From NCBI GenBank assembly GCA_001972305.1, contig BDDD01000903.1, positions 216,501-280,500 of the forward strand: 64,000 bases of DNA, given 5' to 3'. This DNA is from Cephalotus follicularis (taxonomy: Eukaryota > Streptophyta > Magnoliopsida > Oxalidales > Cephalotaceae). The position numbers were made by a program, and so were the translations under genes. Shown here in pieces: positions 1 to 10,850 of the stretch (position 1 is its first letter; the number at the start of each line of letters is the position of its first letter). The notes beneath the pieces were generated by a model. That model saw only the letters and a program-made list of their open reading frames with translations, ran no database searches and had not been told where the DNA came from.

Positions 1-141
1 TCATAATCAATTTATAGACAGTCTAGAACAGGCAGTAAATAGTGCATATGCAATACATACAAATACTCTAATGCATCCTAAGCGAAATCGTGATCATCGG
101 GTATCAAAACCGTAGGAACTGTCCAAACAGGACTCTAAAGC

Positions 142-330
142 GTCGGCGTTTATTCCTTAGGCGTCGACGCTTATGTCCCTTAAGCGTCAACGTTCAGTCC
201 CATAGAGTCAGTGCTTTCAGTGTCTGGGCATCGATATCTCCTCCCATAGACATCGACGATTTAATCGCATTCAACATATAAAAAATAGTTCACAGTATTA
301 AGCGTCGAGGCTTACCCAAGGCGTCGACGG
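142..330. repeat. Phased GTCGAC palindrome array in RT-D LTR (1)
   Basis: GTCGAC-like cores start at 142, 163, 186, 230, 252, 304 and 323. Neighbour spacings of 19-23 bp dominate. The consensus is AAGCGTCGACGCTT, with variants such as GTCGGC, GTCAAC and ATCGAC. The bases between copies are not conserved. Confidence 0.75.
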
Positions 331-1113
331 TTTCAAGCAGCTATCGTCTTCTACCTCACGACATGAACAAACAGTGACATTCCCATGATAGTAACATGCA
401 ATCCAAAATGTATAAAGCCTAGAAAACTGGCATGCAATATCACATTATACATCCAATATAACATAGCAACATTTCATTTACAAAAATTAGTCCAACAAGC
501 CATGCAATCTATGCAAAACATTACTGAACAAACATCAATTATTGGAGCCAAAATACAATTATGGCTTCCCCTACCTCTGGCCTCAAGTTAGAAGCCGAAA
601 GTCCACCCCTTGTAGTATCCAATCAGTCACTTTGATTCCCCAGGTACGGCTTGGAGGCTCCCTGGTCTGCTCCACAGTCGTTGTCCAAGCTCCAAGTTTC
701 CCTTGCTCAACAATGGAGTTTAAGCTTTCTCTCTATGAATTCTCACTATGTCCCTCTTTTCTCATTTCCCAGATGTTCAAGCAAGAAGGAGGACAAAGTG
801 GGAGGTGTTTTATGTTGGTAACACACCTCTCACCCTTCTTTGATTCGTTGCATGCACCTCCCAGGCTCCTTTTCCCATCTTCCCCCTTTCCCAGGTTTTG
901 TTCTCTTCTTCTTAACTTTCTTTCATTGCAGGGGGAGTTGACACTAACCATTTGCACGTCAAAGGCTATGGACACGTTTTGGTGCATGCCTGAAGCCTTG
1001 CTGTATGGTTAACACATCTTGAAATACATGTGAGCGCCTAAAGAGTGGCTTGAACATTCCTTCGTGCGCCACGTCTTTCTGCTGTTTATTTTAAGCAGAA
1101 CACGCTATAAAGC

Positions 1114-1208
1114 ATCGATGTTTACATTGAGGCGTCGACGCTTATGTGCTTGAACAAAGCGCACGTTTTGATCACTTAGGCATCGACGCTCCACTGTAGG
1201 CGTCGGCG
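1114..1208. repeat. Phased GTCGAC palindrome array in RT-D LTR (2)
   Basis: Cores start at 1114, 1134, 1182 and 1202, as two pairs each 20 bp apart. They are of the GCGTCGACGC type. This second cluster is about 190-280 bp from the LTR start (1394, minus), close to where the first cluster sits in RT-A and RT-B. Confidence 0.7.
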
Positions 1209-1394
1209 CTTTAGTCTTAAAATTGTGCCGTTTTGATTGAAACTTACACTCTTACCATTTCTTTAGCATTCTTTCTCCAAATCAACATTACTAGAGTTTG
1301 GAAAACATCATCAAAGTCCATCACTTTATTAATCCCACAATAAAGGTACATTTACATTGTGAAATTACAACATCTGAAAATCCTGGGCATTACA

Positions 1395-1973
1395 CTTTAT
1401 GTACATTTAGGCTACTTTATTTGTTAAGATATATTATATTCAATTTTGACCCCCAAAAAAGCTTAAAAAGAACATTCGTTAAACAGGAAAAAATAAATTT
1501 ATTAAATTTATGATATATTAATAATAACATAATCTTGTCTTTACTATATTTGAAGCAAATAGGGGGAGTTTCATGTCCTTTTTGAACTCCTCGGCCGAAC
1601 CAAATTATATTTTTCCGTTTTCATGATAAGCCTTTAATTTTGAAAAATGTTAATAATTAATTCAACATATTGTAAAGGACAATATAGTCATTATATATTT
1701 AAAACCTAAAAAGACTCTCATGTAATGAAATTTTGTGATATAGAACTCCTCCTTTGTTTTAAAAACTGAACATAACTCATTCTTTGTTCGAAAAAGTAGC
1801 TACGGTTCTTCTATTGCTAATGACATTTCAAAAGAAAAGAAATAAAAGGAGACAGAAATCAAGAGGAAAACACAAATATTCATTGTCCATTTCGTATAAT
1901 AGATGTAATAATATACAGAACATGTCATAAATGTAAGTTGCATACTTGTGTCTGAATCTACTCTATTTTTTGT
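1395..1973 (+). other. CACTA 5' non-coding segment
   Basis: This AT-rich stretch lies between the RT-D LTR and the transposase. No CACTAC-type terminus or CCGACC repeat, as seen at the 3' end of the element, is visible, so the true 5' end must lie left of the window or have been lost. A plausible splice acceptor (tract ending TATGCAG) lies at about 1967-1979. The segment may therefore be 5' UTR or intron. Confidence 0.45.
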
Positions 1974-4900
1974 ATGCAGAGACGGGTTTTGAATCACAGA
2001 TTGAATCCTGAATTTGTAGAGGGTGTGAACGAGTTTATACAGTTTGCCTTTGCAAATGAGCAGCTTGTTTACGAAGGCAAAATAAAATGCCCTTGCAACA
2101 AATGCAAGCTATTGAAGTTTGGGACTAAGGAAGAAGTTAAGTACCATCTGTTCAGTAAAAGGTTTACCCTTGAATATACAAGGTGGGACCAACATGGAGA
2201 AATGTCTCATAATCATAGAGTAAATAGAAACGTCATGTATGAAAGGGCTGGTCTGAGTAATCCTTGGAGGGATTTTGTTACTGATGCAAGAGGTTTTCAA
2301 TATGATCTTAATCAAGAGGATACAAGGCCTGAAGATCCTAATCCTGCTGCACAGAAATTTAATAGTCTTCTACGGGAGGCAGATGAGTCATTAATTGGTG
2401 GTAGTGAAAAAATGACTAAGTTATCCACCATGATGCGAATATTGAATTTAAATTCCAGATTTATGATTCCAGAGGCAGGAACAACAGAGATTTTACGAAT
2501 AGTGAATAGTGTCTTACCAGAGGGTATGATGCTTCCCAAAAATTATTACCATTTGAAGCAACATATGAAGGCCTTGGGATTAGGTTATGAAAAAATTGAT
2601 GCATGTTTGAATGATTGTGTGTTATATTACGGGGAGCACAGGTCATTGCATGAATGTCCGACATGTAAACATCCAAGGTATAAATCATCACGAAAAAACC
2701 TTGTACCCTATAAGGTGTTGCGTTACTTTCCTCTTACACCGAGATTACAGAGACTATTTTACTCAAACAAAACTGCTGAATATATGCGTTGGCATGCAAG
2801 TAGAGTCCATAATGAGATGGAGGAGGAACCTGTGATGGTGCACCCTGCTGACGGTGTAGCTTGGAAGCACTTTGATCGTACCTTTCCAGAATTGGCTACG
2901 GAAGTTGGGAATGTCAGACTGGGTGTGGCTACATATGGGTTTAGTCCATTTGTGGTTAGCAGTAAGACCTACTCTTCTTGGCCAGTCTTTGTTTTTTCCA
3001 ACAATATCCCGCCTTGGATGTGTATGACGAAACCTTTCATGTTTTTAAGCTTGATCATAGAGGGCCCAAGAGGCCCTAGGAAGGATATTGATGTGTATTT
3101 ACGACCACTCATTGATGAGTTATAGATGTTATGGGAAAATGGGGTTGATACCTATGATGCATCACGTAAGGAAAACTTTAATATGAAGGCAGCATTACTG
3201 TGGCCAATTAACGACTTCTCGACATACGAGATGTTGTCTGGATGGAGCACACATGGTGGTTTTTCATGCCCTTGTTGAATGCAAGGCACGAAGGGTTTTT
3301 GGATGACTAATGGTGGAAAACATTCATGGTTTGACTGTCATCGTAAGTTCTTGCCTCTAGATCATCCATTCAGGGGTGACAATAAAGGGTTCTTGAAGGG
3401 GAGACGTGAAAGAAATGTTGGTGTGGAACGGTTGCAGGGTGATCAAATTGCATCCCAATTGTCACAGTTTCATGAAGTTCAATTTGGAAAAGGCGTAGAT
3501 TCTCAGAAGTTGCCTTGATATGGAACTCATCGCAACTGGACAAAACTCAGTATATTTTTTTAGTTTCCATATTGGAGTGCATTACTTATCCGAAAAAAAA
3601 TTGGATGTCATGCACATTGAGAAAAATGTCTTCAACAATTTGTTCAACACAATCATGGATGTGCCGTCAAAAACAAAAGACAATTTGAAATCTCGTGCAG
3701 ACCTGGTACAATTGGACATTAGACGTGATTTACACCGCGTTACCGTGGGTGACATGCTGAGAGTGCCTAAAGCAAAGTATTGTTTGACAGGACAAGAGAT
3801 TAAAAAAGTATGTGAGTGGATGGTAGACATCAAGTTCCCTGATGGCTATGTTTCAAACATTTCACGGTGTGTCAATGCTTCAAGCTGTAAAATATCGGGT
3901 TTCAAGAGTCATGATTGTCATGTCTTAATGCAAAGGTTGTTACCAGCAGATTTCTGTGAGTTATTACCTCAACATATTTCTCAAGTTATGGCTAAAGTCA
4001 GTCAATTTTTTAGAAGTATATGTTCAACCACAATAAGGGAATCAAATATGGCTACGCTACATAATGATATTGTCCAAACAGTTTGTAAGCTGGAGAAGAT
4101 ATTTCACCCATCTTTCTTTGATTCTATGGAACATCTTCTCATACACTTGCCATATGAAGTAATACTTTGTGGACCTGTACAACATGTATGGATGTATCCC
4201 ATTGAAAGGTACAAATTTATTTACGCTATCAATTTTGAACCAGTAATTTAACTCTAATATGTATTTGTAGTATGTTTCAAGCTTAAATATATGAGCTTTC
4301 TTTTTAATCAAGCCCGAGTCGAAGGATCAATGGCAGAAGCATACCTTATTGAGGAACATACGACATTTGCCGCACATTTTTTTGACCACGACACCCCATC
4401 GAAGATAAATCGAATTGTGCGGAACTTTGATGGGGGTGAAATTCGGTCACATGGGAGATTGGCTATATTTTGTCATCCAGGTACTCCACTTGGAGATATG
4501 TCAAAAGATTATATGACTCACGTGGACTACAAAGCTACTTACTTGTACATACTTCTGAATTGCGAAGAAGCTGGACAATTCATTACGTAAGTATCTTGCC
4601 CACTATGATAAGTTTTTATTTTTTATCCTACGAACTGTATAATGCCATGTAGTGAATACGAAGAAAGTCTACGGGGTTTGAATCCATACATCACAAATGA
4701 AGCAATTGAAAGAGAGAAAGAGAAAGACTTTGTACGATGGTTTCAATCAGGAGTAAGTATCTAGCTAGCATTGAGTGGGCATTATTTTTGTCAACTAGAA
4801 ATGTTTCAAGCATTTTGATCCTAATATAACCATGAATTCGCCATTTTCCTAGGTTGGCGGTGATATGACTGTGGATCGACGGTTACGGCAGCTAGCCTCG

Positions 4901-5653
4901 GGACCATATACATCAATTTGTAGTTGGTCTGGCTATGTGTGTAACGGATTTAAATTTCAGACTAGGTTTGCGTCTGATCACCAAGTAACCCAAAATTGTG
5001 GGGTGATGATCAGGGGAAGCATATGGGATGAAAGTTGTACTAGTGACTACTACGGTTTTTTGGTTGATGTTATTCGACTCGAATTCCATGGTAACAACAA
5101 TCGTCTTGTTTTGTTTCGATGTGACTGGATTGACCCTACAGAAAGAGGTACATGGGTGGATGAGTTTGGTATTTTCTGTGTCAATCCCTCACGGAAGCTT
5201 AAGACATATGAGCCGTTTGTGTTGGCAAGTCTAGCTGTGCAGGTCTTCTATGTCCCTAGCGTGACAAACAAAAAGAAATACAAGAATTGGCTGACGGTGG
5301 TCACGAATAAGGCTAGGAGAATTTACAATGTTAAGGAATATGTTGCAGCTAATGACACCACCCCTGGACTAGACGAGGTGTTGCAAGAAGATGATCTCAC
5401 GCATGCGTGATTACATGATATTGGTCCTAATGATGATGAAGGTTCTCTTTGTAAAGATGGGGATGAGGAGATAGTTCCCCTACCTCCAACCAGTGCTTTC
5501 CAACTACATGATGTTGAGGCTATCGAAGAAGGAGATGCAGACGAAGATCTTCTTGATGACAATGACTCAGAGACTGTGGATAAGGAGGGCATGGAATTTA
5601 ATTCGTCTGATGGATCTGATGATGAGAACATGAGTGATGATGATGATCTGTGA
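1974..5653 (+). pseudogene. CACTA (En/Spm-type) TNP2 transposase, degraded
   Basis: This is the transposase that would cut and paste the element by binding its ends. Domain order: an N-terminal transposase-associated domain (about 1980-2220, with a CPCNKC cysteine motif), the TNP2 core (about 2600-3750, including HECPTCKHPRY, the conserved ADGVAWKHFD segment and LDVMHIEKN), a DUF4218-like region (about 3850-4210), a DUF4216-like region (about 5000-5310) and an acidic tail to 5653. Introns are visible at about 4208-4269, 4588-4651 and 4756-4853. Damage includes in-frame stops at 3123, 3276 and 3516, a frameshift near the A-run at about 3591-3600, a further stop at 5408, and VATYGF where the family normally has an Asp before GF. 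The first exon is probably missing or further upstream. It is not functional as it stands. Confidence 0.9.
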
Positions 5654-5847
5654 TTTATTCTTTCATGTTAATTTTGAATTTTTGTTTTTGTTATTATAAT
5701 TGGGAATAATAAATATGTATTCGTTAGCTGTTAGCGAATGCGTAATTCTAAATTGGTAAATTACGTAATTGTATTTGGTAAATATTTGGTATGACGTTTC
5801 TATGACTTGTCATTTCATATTAACAATTACAGATATTTTACTGTGGC
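5654..5847 (+). other. Spacer between the two CACTA genes
   Basis: A 194-bp AT-rich gap separates the transposase stop from the second gene's first ATG (5848). The two genes are in tandem on the same strand, the usual CACTA arrangement. No motif can be assigned. Confidence 0.5.
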
Positions 5848-6184
5848 ATGGCTCGTGGAAATCGATCTTATCGTTCTACCTCTATGAGTGGACGTGGTAG
5901 AGGTATGTCTTCTCATGCTGATGATAGGGAGCATGGCTTCACAGGCACCACCAGTGGTACGTATGTTGTTGAATTCAATTCTTTATTACAAAATTAATGA
6001 CTCAGATTTATAAGTTTACAGATATGAATTATGTTCGTATTCTTTGATAATCCACGTACTTTATGATGTTATATAGGTCCTGAGCCAGATGGTGTTCCGA
6101 CCCAGGTGGCGGGGTCCTCAACTCATGCATCCAGTTCAGGCAGAGTTACGGGCCAGGACCATCCCTCCACATCCACTGCCAGTG
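5848..6184 (+). pseudogene. CACTA second gene, 5' exons (Transposase_24/Ptta-type)
   Basis: The first exon starts at ATG 5848 and reads MARGNRSYRS followed by an Arg/Gly/Ser-rich stretch, ending at a GTACGT donor at 5957. The second exon, 6078-6184, is Ser/Thr/Gly-rich and ends at a GTATGT donor. The following intron is interrupted by gypsy element RT-B at 6267, so this gene resumes at 26101, about 20 kb away. In CACTA elements such second genes encode TnpA-like accessory proteins thought to bind the subterminal repeats. That role is from the family, not shown by the sequence. Confidence 0.7.
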
Positions 6185-6266
6185 GTATGTTATTTTCCTT
6201 CAATATAAAAGGAAAACTTGTTAAACTTATGAACATAATGTTCAATCACTTCACTTGGTTCACAAT
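6185..6266 (+). other. CACTA intron, 5' part, with RT-B target duplication
   Basis: The intron begins GTATGT at 6185. The RT-B target duplication ACAAT occupies 6262-6266. The same five bases follow RT-B at 26087-26091, after which the intron continues to its acceptor (TTGTAG ending at 26100). Confidence 0.8.
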
Positions 6267-7069
6267 TGTAATAACTGCAATTTCAATTAATGTATATTGC
6301 TCCCAATTTTAAATAAAATATACATTTTAATTGAGATTATTTGTCCACTTATCATAATAATTGTGATTAGTGAATGCTTGGGTTGGATGGAGATACAATT
6401 GGTAAAAACAAACTTAAGGAACCCTAAATTCAGCTCAAACAGCCGACTGTCACAGGGTAACAGTCGACTGTCTGATGCATGGTGTGACAGTTGACTGCCT
6501 GTTAAAGACAGTTGACAGAACAGGTGTCTATGCATGCATGTGAGACAGAACTGTGGCATTGCATGAGGGACAGGTGTTATGCGAGTCTCCAGTTGCCATA
6601 ACATGCAAGAGGAGTGCCTTGCATGTCCTCTATTCCTTCTGCAAGATTTGCAGACCTGCAACCTGTAAAAACAGAAGAGAAAAGAGTGAGGAGAGGTGCA
6701 TGTGATAGAGAAACGGAAAAGAGGGCAGGTTGAATTAATGGGATCCTAACGAATTCTAAGACTCTAAAACCTTTATATCAGTTGTGAAGAGCTGATTTGT
6801 GTGTTAGGAAACATTGAGGAGAAGAAATCAAAGGAAAGATTATCTTGGAGCTTGCATGTAGGAAGTTGGAGTTCAAAGTAGTTTTAAAGCTTGAATCTTC
6901 CTGGTAAGTCACTAATCCGAATTCCTTAATGTTGTTATGGTTAATAGCTAGGAAAATAGACCAGGATTGGATATCCATATCTTCTGTTAACATGATTAAG
7001 ATTAATAATTTCTGGAATTGAGATAGAATGGGTAAATGGTTCAAAGAAGAGTTGAAATTATAAGCCTCT
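6267..7069 (+). repeat. RT-B 5' LTR, first part
   Basis: It starts TGTAATAACTGC at 6267 and aligns with the start of the 3' LTR at 23361. It stops at 7069, where RT-A begins after CCTCT. The uninterrupted sequence is preserved at 24161-24200 in the 3' LTR. Confidence 0.92.
6440..6518. repeat. Phased ACAGTCGACTGT array, RT-B 5' LTR (1)
   Basis: Ten-base motifs CAGTCGACTG or near variants start at 6440, 6461, 6488 and 6509 (spacings 21, 27, 21). Variants include CAGCCGACTG and CAGTTGACTG. The same array recurs at 23534-23612 in the 3' LTR. Confidence 0.85.
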
Positions 7070-7226
7070 TGTAATAACCACAATTTTGATTCATGTATTT
7101 TGTACCCAACGATGAATAAAATACACTTTTTGAGATGCTATGTTGGTTACCTGTTAATAGAATGAAGTTGGAATAAAATTCTTAAATGAAAAAAAAAACT
7201 AAAGAAATAATTTATGGTGCCAAACC

Positions 7227-7390
7227 GTCGACGCTTGACTCCTTACCATCGACGCTTTAAGCCCTGACACGTGCACAGAACGCACAGTTGAAGGCTAAGT
7301 TAAGGCGCCAAACCGTCGACCTTTAAACGCCCAGCATCGACGCTTAGAGGCTTATAAGCGTCGACTCCCACGATAGAACCGGCGATGCTT
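7227..7390. repeat. Phased GCGTCGACGC array, RT-A 5' LTR (1)
   Basis: Cores start at 7227, 7248, 7315, 7336, 7360 and 7381. Spacings are 21, 67, 21, 24 and 21 bp. The motif is of the GTCGACGCTT type, with ATCGAC and GGCGAT variants. The array begins about 160 bp into the LTR, roughly matching the first array of RT-B. Confidence 0.88.
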
Positions 7391-8330
7391 TAGACGTGTT
7401 CTGGCGCAAAGATATGTGTCAGTTGGAATGGAATGGCATAGTTGAAATGATGGTAACATGGGCATGTGTCCATAGACGTGTTGGCCATGCAAAAGAGGCC
7501 TTAGCAGCTGTTGATAGTGCCAGACCAAGGAGTCTTGCATGTCTCTTTTCACCTGTAACCTGCAAGACTTTGGGAAAGAAAGAAAAAGAAAGGGGAAGAG
7601 TGCATGCATGAGGGAGAGAGAAATGTGCATTGAGGGATGGAGAAATCTGGCGAAATGAACGACACACTGTTGACCTTTTTATACCAACTGTGAAGAGCTA
7701 TTTGAGTGTTAGAAAACACTGAGAGAATGAGAGACAACCTGGATAATTGTTGGAAGATTTCTAGAGGTTGAAGGAACTTGAAGTTCAAAGGGGGGAAAAC
7801 TTGGATCACCACCTGGAATTGGTAAGTAATCCAAAATTCCTTGATGCTTGTAAGGTCGTTAGTAGTGTAATACCCTGAAGTTAGCATCACATTGCCACTG
7901 TTAACATGGTTATGAAGGATAAAGCACGGAAGAGAAGATTGAATGTTGTATTAGTTAGGAATTAGAAAGTTGAACTTAGAAGTTAATTATTAAGCTTCTG
8001 ATCCATGATGTTGTCATGGTTAGATAACTAGCTTAACGTACTGGATTCGTATCTAAAACCTGTAAACATGCATTTATGTAGATTGATTATGCAATTTTGG
8101 AAGATAGAAGGAAAGTGAAGAACTTTGGACATAGAGAGAGAAATCAATTTGATTTGACTTCGGGACTGCTTTAAAGGTAGGGGATTTTGACATGTTTTTG
8201 AACATATAACATGTATAATGTGTAGTGATGGTTGAAACTTGATTGTATGTTAATTTGGACTATGATTTAAAGGATTTTATGCATGCTCTGTTTTGATGTT
8301 GCTCCTGGAATTCGAAAAAACGCCAGAAGC

Positions 8331-8467
8331 TCCTACGCTTCATTTCAGACAGTCGACGCTTTGGTGCGAAAATGGCATATTAAAGCTTAGAATGTCGACG
8401 TTTAAGTCGTGTAGTGTCGACACTTAGTCATAAACCGCCGACGCTCACACAGAAACTGTCGACGCTT
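8331..8467. repeat. Phased GCGTCGACGC array, RT-A 5' LTR (2)
   Basis: Cores start at 8331 (decayed), 8352, 8394, 8416, 8437 and 8458. Spacings are 21, 42, 22, 21 and 21 bp. The 3' LTR copy preserves a better first unit (GCGCCGACGCTT at about 15495). Confidence 0.88.
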
Positions 8468-9589
8468 CAGAACAGTAAATGTAGAAATGTGTAAACTAAT
8501 CGATTGAATTGTTTGTGGTTGTAATTATCCTTGATCTGCTATATTGTAAATATCATTACCGTTATTTAATGAAATTTCTACTGTTATGGATACATATTCA
8601 AGGATTTTACCGTCCTAATGTTTTAAGCATAAATAATGATTTTTAACGGTTTTCTTATGTAAAATCTTAATGTCATACAAACTGCTATTTTCCTCTTAAT
8701 AGAGGCATTGTTACTGTTTAGTTCTCACAAGAGAACCACTGATTGAACTGTTATGTTTCCCCAAAATGAAAACTATTATAATATTGCATATTATAGATAT
8801 ATGTAATATTACTAATGAATTGATTGAATTGTTTGTCTATGCTATTGCCGTTAGTCGAGTGATAGGAGGCATCATTGGCTATGGAGGTTGTCCTATGTGC
8901 TAGGAGTTGGCTAGAGTACCCACCCTAACTGTCTGCAATGCAGATCTTGATTGTTAAAATACCCGCTAATGCCGGTAGTAACTGACCTGATCTATCATCT
9001 TCGGAGTGAAGTGTGATATATAGGTGATGCACAGTCGTTGTTAGGAGTTAGCGACATGTGACACCCAAACAACCGTACTGATTGATTGTACCCTTGTGCG
9101 GTATTCTTGCATTGTACTGTCTTTGGCCACTTGGCATGATTGCGTACATATTGGAATAATATACATATATATGTTATTTCATTAAAACTGTCATGCATAT
9201 TTACATTTATAGATTAAATTACATGAGTTATCTTCCTACTTAGCCAAGTGAGGACAACGACTAACCCCCTACAATTTCAGATTAAGTGAAGACATTCGAG
9301 GAGTTGCTGCTATAGCGTGGAGAGTTTTTATCTACTTAAGGTTGTTATTTTTTTTTATGTACTAAATTTGTATTGAACGGTTCACACTCCGTGTTGTTGT
9401 TTTACCTTTCCTTGTGTATAAGGATAATTTTGATGGATTGTATACGCACGTAGTATGGGCTGCGTGCGAATGACTTTGTAATCCAGTTTTAAATGCTTCC
9501 GCTTATTTATGAAATGTTCGATTATTTACTTATTCCAGATATCACCACATATGTTGTCTAATGTAATGGAATAATGGGGTGTGACAGCG

Positions 9590-9601
9590 TGGTATCAGAG
9601 C
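9590..9601 (+). other. RT-A primer-binding site (initiator Met-tRNA)
   Basis: TGGTATCAGAGC lies three bases after the LTR end (9586). It is complementary to the 3' end of plant initiator methionyl tRNA, the usual primer for minus-strand DNA synthesis in this group. Confidence 0.93.
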
Positions 9602-9690
9602 ATATTCCATATATGCTAGCGGGGATAAGTTTCTCAGAAATTAAGTGAAATTGTTTCCTAATGATTATGTCATTCCATATAGGAAACTGA

Positions 9691-10850
9691 ATGGACCTAT
9701 GAAGAGGAAGACGGGGAAGGCGTAGAACCGACGAAGGAGGCAATGCGCCGCCTTTGCATGGAAATGATCCGCCAGCAAATGAAGGAGTGAATGTTCCTCC
9801 AGCGTATGACGAGAGGAGTAACTTTGAGCGCATGGATGACCTCTTTCAACAATAGATGCAAGCTAATACGGCAAACATGGAACAGTTCGTCAAATGTACG
9901 AGGCTAACCGGGCCTATCATCGGGCTACTGAAGCTTGTCATACCGGTGGATTTGGCCGAGATCTGGAGCGGTTCATGAGACAGAATCCTCTGGCTTTCAA
10001 TGGTGAGCTGAATGCTACTGTAGCTGAGTAGTGGATTAGAGATTTGGAGAAGATATTTGCTGCCCTGGAATGTACTGATGAGCAGAAACTCAACTTTGTT
10101 GTATACCGCTTATGGGGCGAGGCTACTTATTGGTGGGAAAGGACTGAAGCAAAATGGGAATCTCGTGGACTTGACAGGACTTGGGACAGATTCCAGTATG
10201 AGTTCCTTGAAACTTATGTGCCACAGATAGAACGTGAATGGAGGGAGACCAAACTGATGGAGTTACGTCAAGGGGACATGATGGTAGCTCAGTACCAGAC
10301 TAGATTTGTGGAGCTGGCAAGGCATACACCTTATCTAGTGGAGGGTGAATCACGGATGATCCGAAGGTTTCTAGAAGGCCTTCAACCTGAGATCAGATCT
10401 AAACTGTTGATGTTGTAGCTAACCTCTTTTGTAGATGTTACTGAGAGGGCGATGATTCTTGAAGCAGATGCGAATGAAAGGAGAGCAGAGTGGTCTCGTA
10501 CTAATCAATCGAGGGCCGCACAGTCACAGGGGCAGGGGAGTAATAATCCTGCTAAGTCAACAAAGTCTGACAATAGAGGTCGAGGAGGTTCTCGACGCAA
10601 AAATTCACGATCAAGGACTCCTAACCGAAGCGGTCAACAAAATGCAGGTGGATGTACTTTTTGTGGTCATCAGAACCATGATGAGACCGAGTGCTGGAAG
10701 AAGATGGGAAAGTGCTTGAGATGTGGTTCACAAGAACATATGCTGAACAGTTGTCCTATGATGAGGGATCAAGCCAACAGGGAGGTGCTGGTGCTAGTGG
10801 TAATGTTGCGATTGCTCAACCACGGAAGGATACCGGGGAAGGGATTGTGA
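9691..10850 (+). pseudogene. RT-A gag (capsid/nucleocapsid), degraded
   Basis: Gag would form the cytoplasmic virus-like particle. The homologous start (compare 18758 in RT-B) is ATG 9691, but the fourth codon is already TGA. A clear capsid-like segment spans 10044-10418 (EATYWWERTEAKW, LRQGDMMVAQYQ), ending in a TAG. Downstream, a zinc-knuckle region at about 10645-10755 has the pattern CTFCGHQNHDETEC followed by a second CLRCGSQEHML-type knuckle. The basic Arg/Ser-rich linker before it fits RNA binding. Reading continues in another frame towards the protease, so a frameshift lies near 10690-10750. Confidence 0.85.

Larger units (their letters stand above)
1..1394 (-). mobile_element. LTR fragment (RT-D), minus orientation
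   Basis: Read on the minus strand, this block begins at 1394 with TGTAATGCCCAGG, a start typical of long plant gypsy LTRs, and runs off the left edge. Bases about 560-720 align with 34890-35030 and 39770-39910, the same part of two other minus-oriented LTRs. It carries two GTCGAC-palindrome arrays of the GCGTCGACGC type. The flank CTTTA (1395-1399) may be a target duplication, but its partner lies outside the window. It adjoins the CACTA transposase region, so it probably inserted into that element. Short open frames inside it show no recognisable product. Whether it is a solo LTR or part of a full element cannot be seen. Confidence 0.7.
7070..9586 (+). repeat. RT-A 5' LTR
   Basis: It is 2517 bp long and aligns along its length with 14230-16751. 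Two GTCGAC arrays (7227-7390 and 8331-8467) sit near its start and middle. The last third (about 8790-9586) closely resembles the ends of the RT-B LTRs, including the block around 8850-8930 and the conserved CCAAGTGAGGACAACG block at about 9241-9260. Confidence 0.9.

Noticed and set aside
542..1012. A 156-codon frame in RT-D and its counterparts at 34.9-35.3 and 39.8-40.2 kb
   Set aside because: These lie in CT-rich LTR leader sequence, the counterparts are open on different strands and frames, and the translated sequence is not conserved.
7352..7890. Paired frames on both strands in RT-A LTRs (also 14454-15049)
   Set aside because: The two LTRs are recent copies of each other, so similarity of the frames is expected. 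There is no domain, and the frames overlap antisense.
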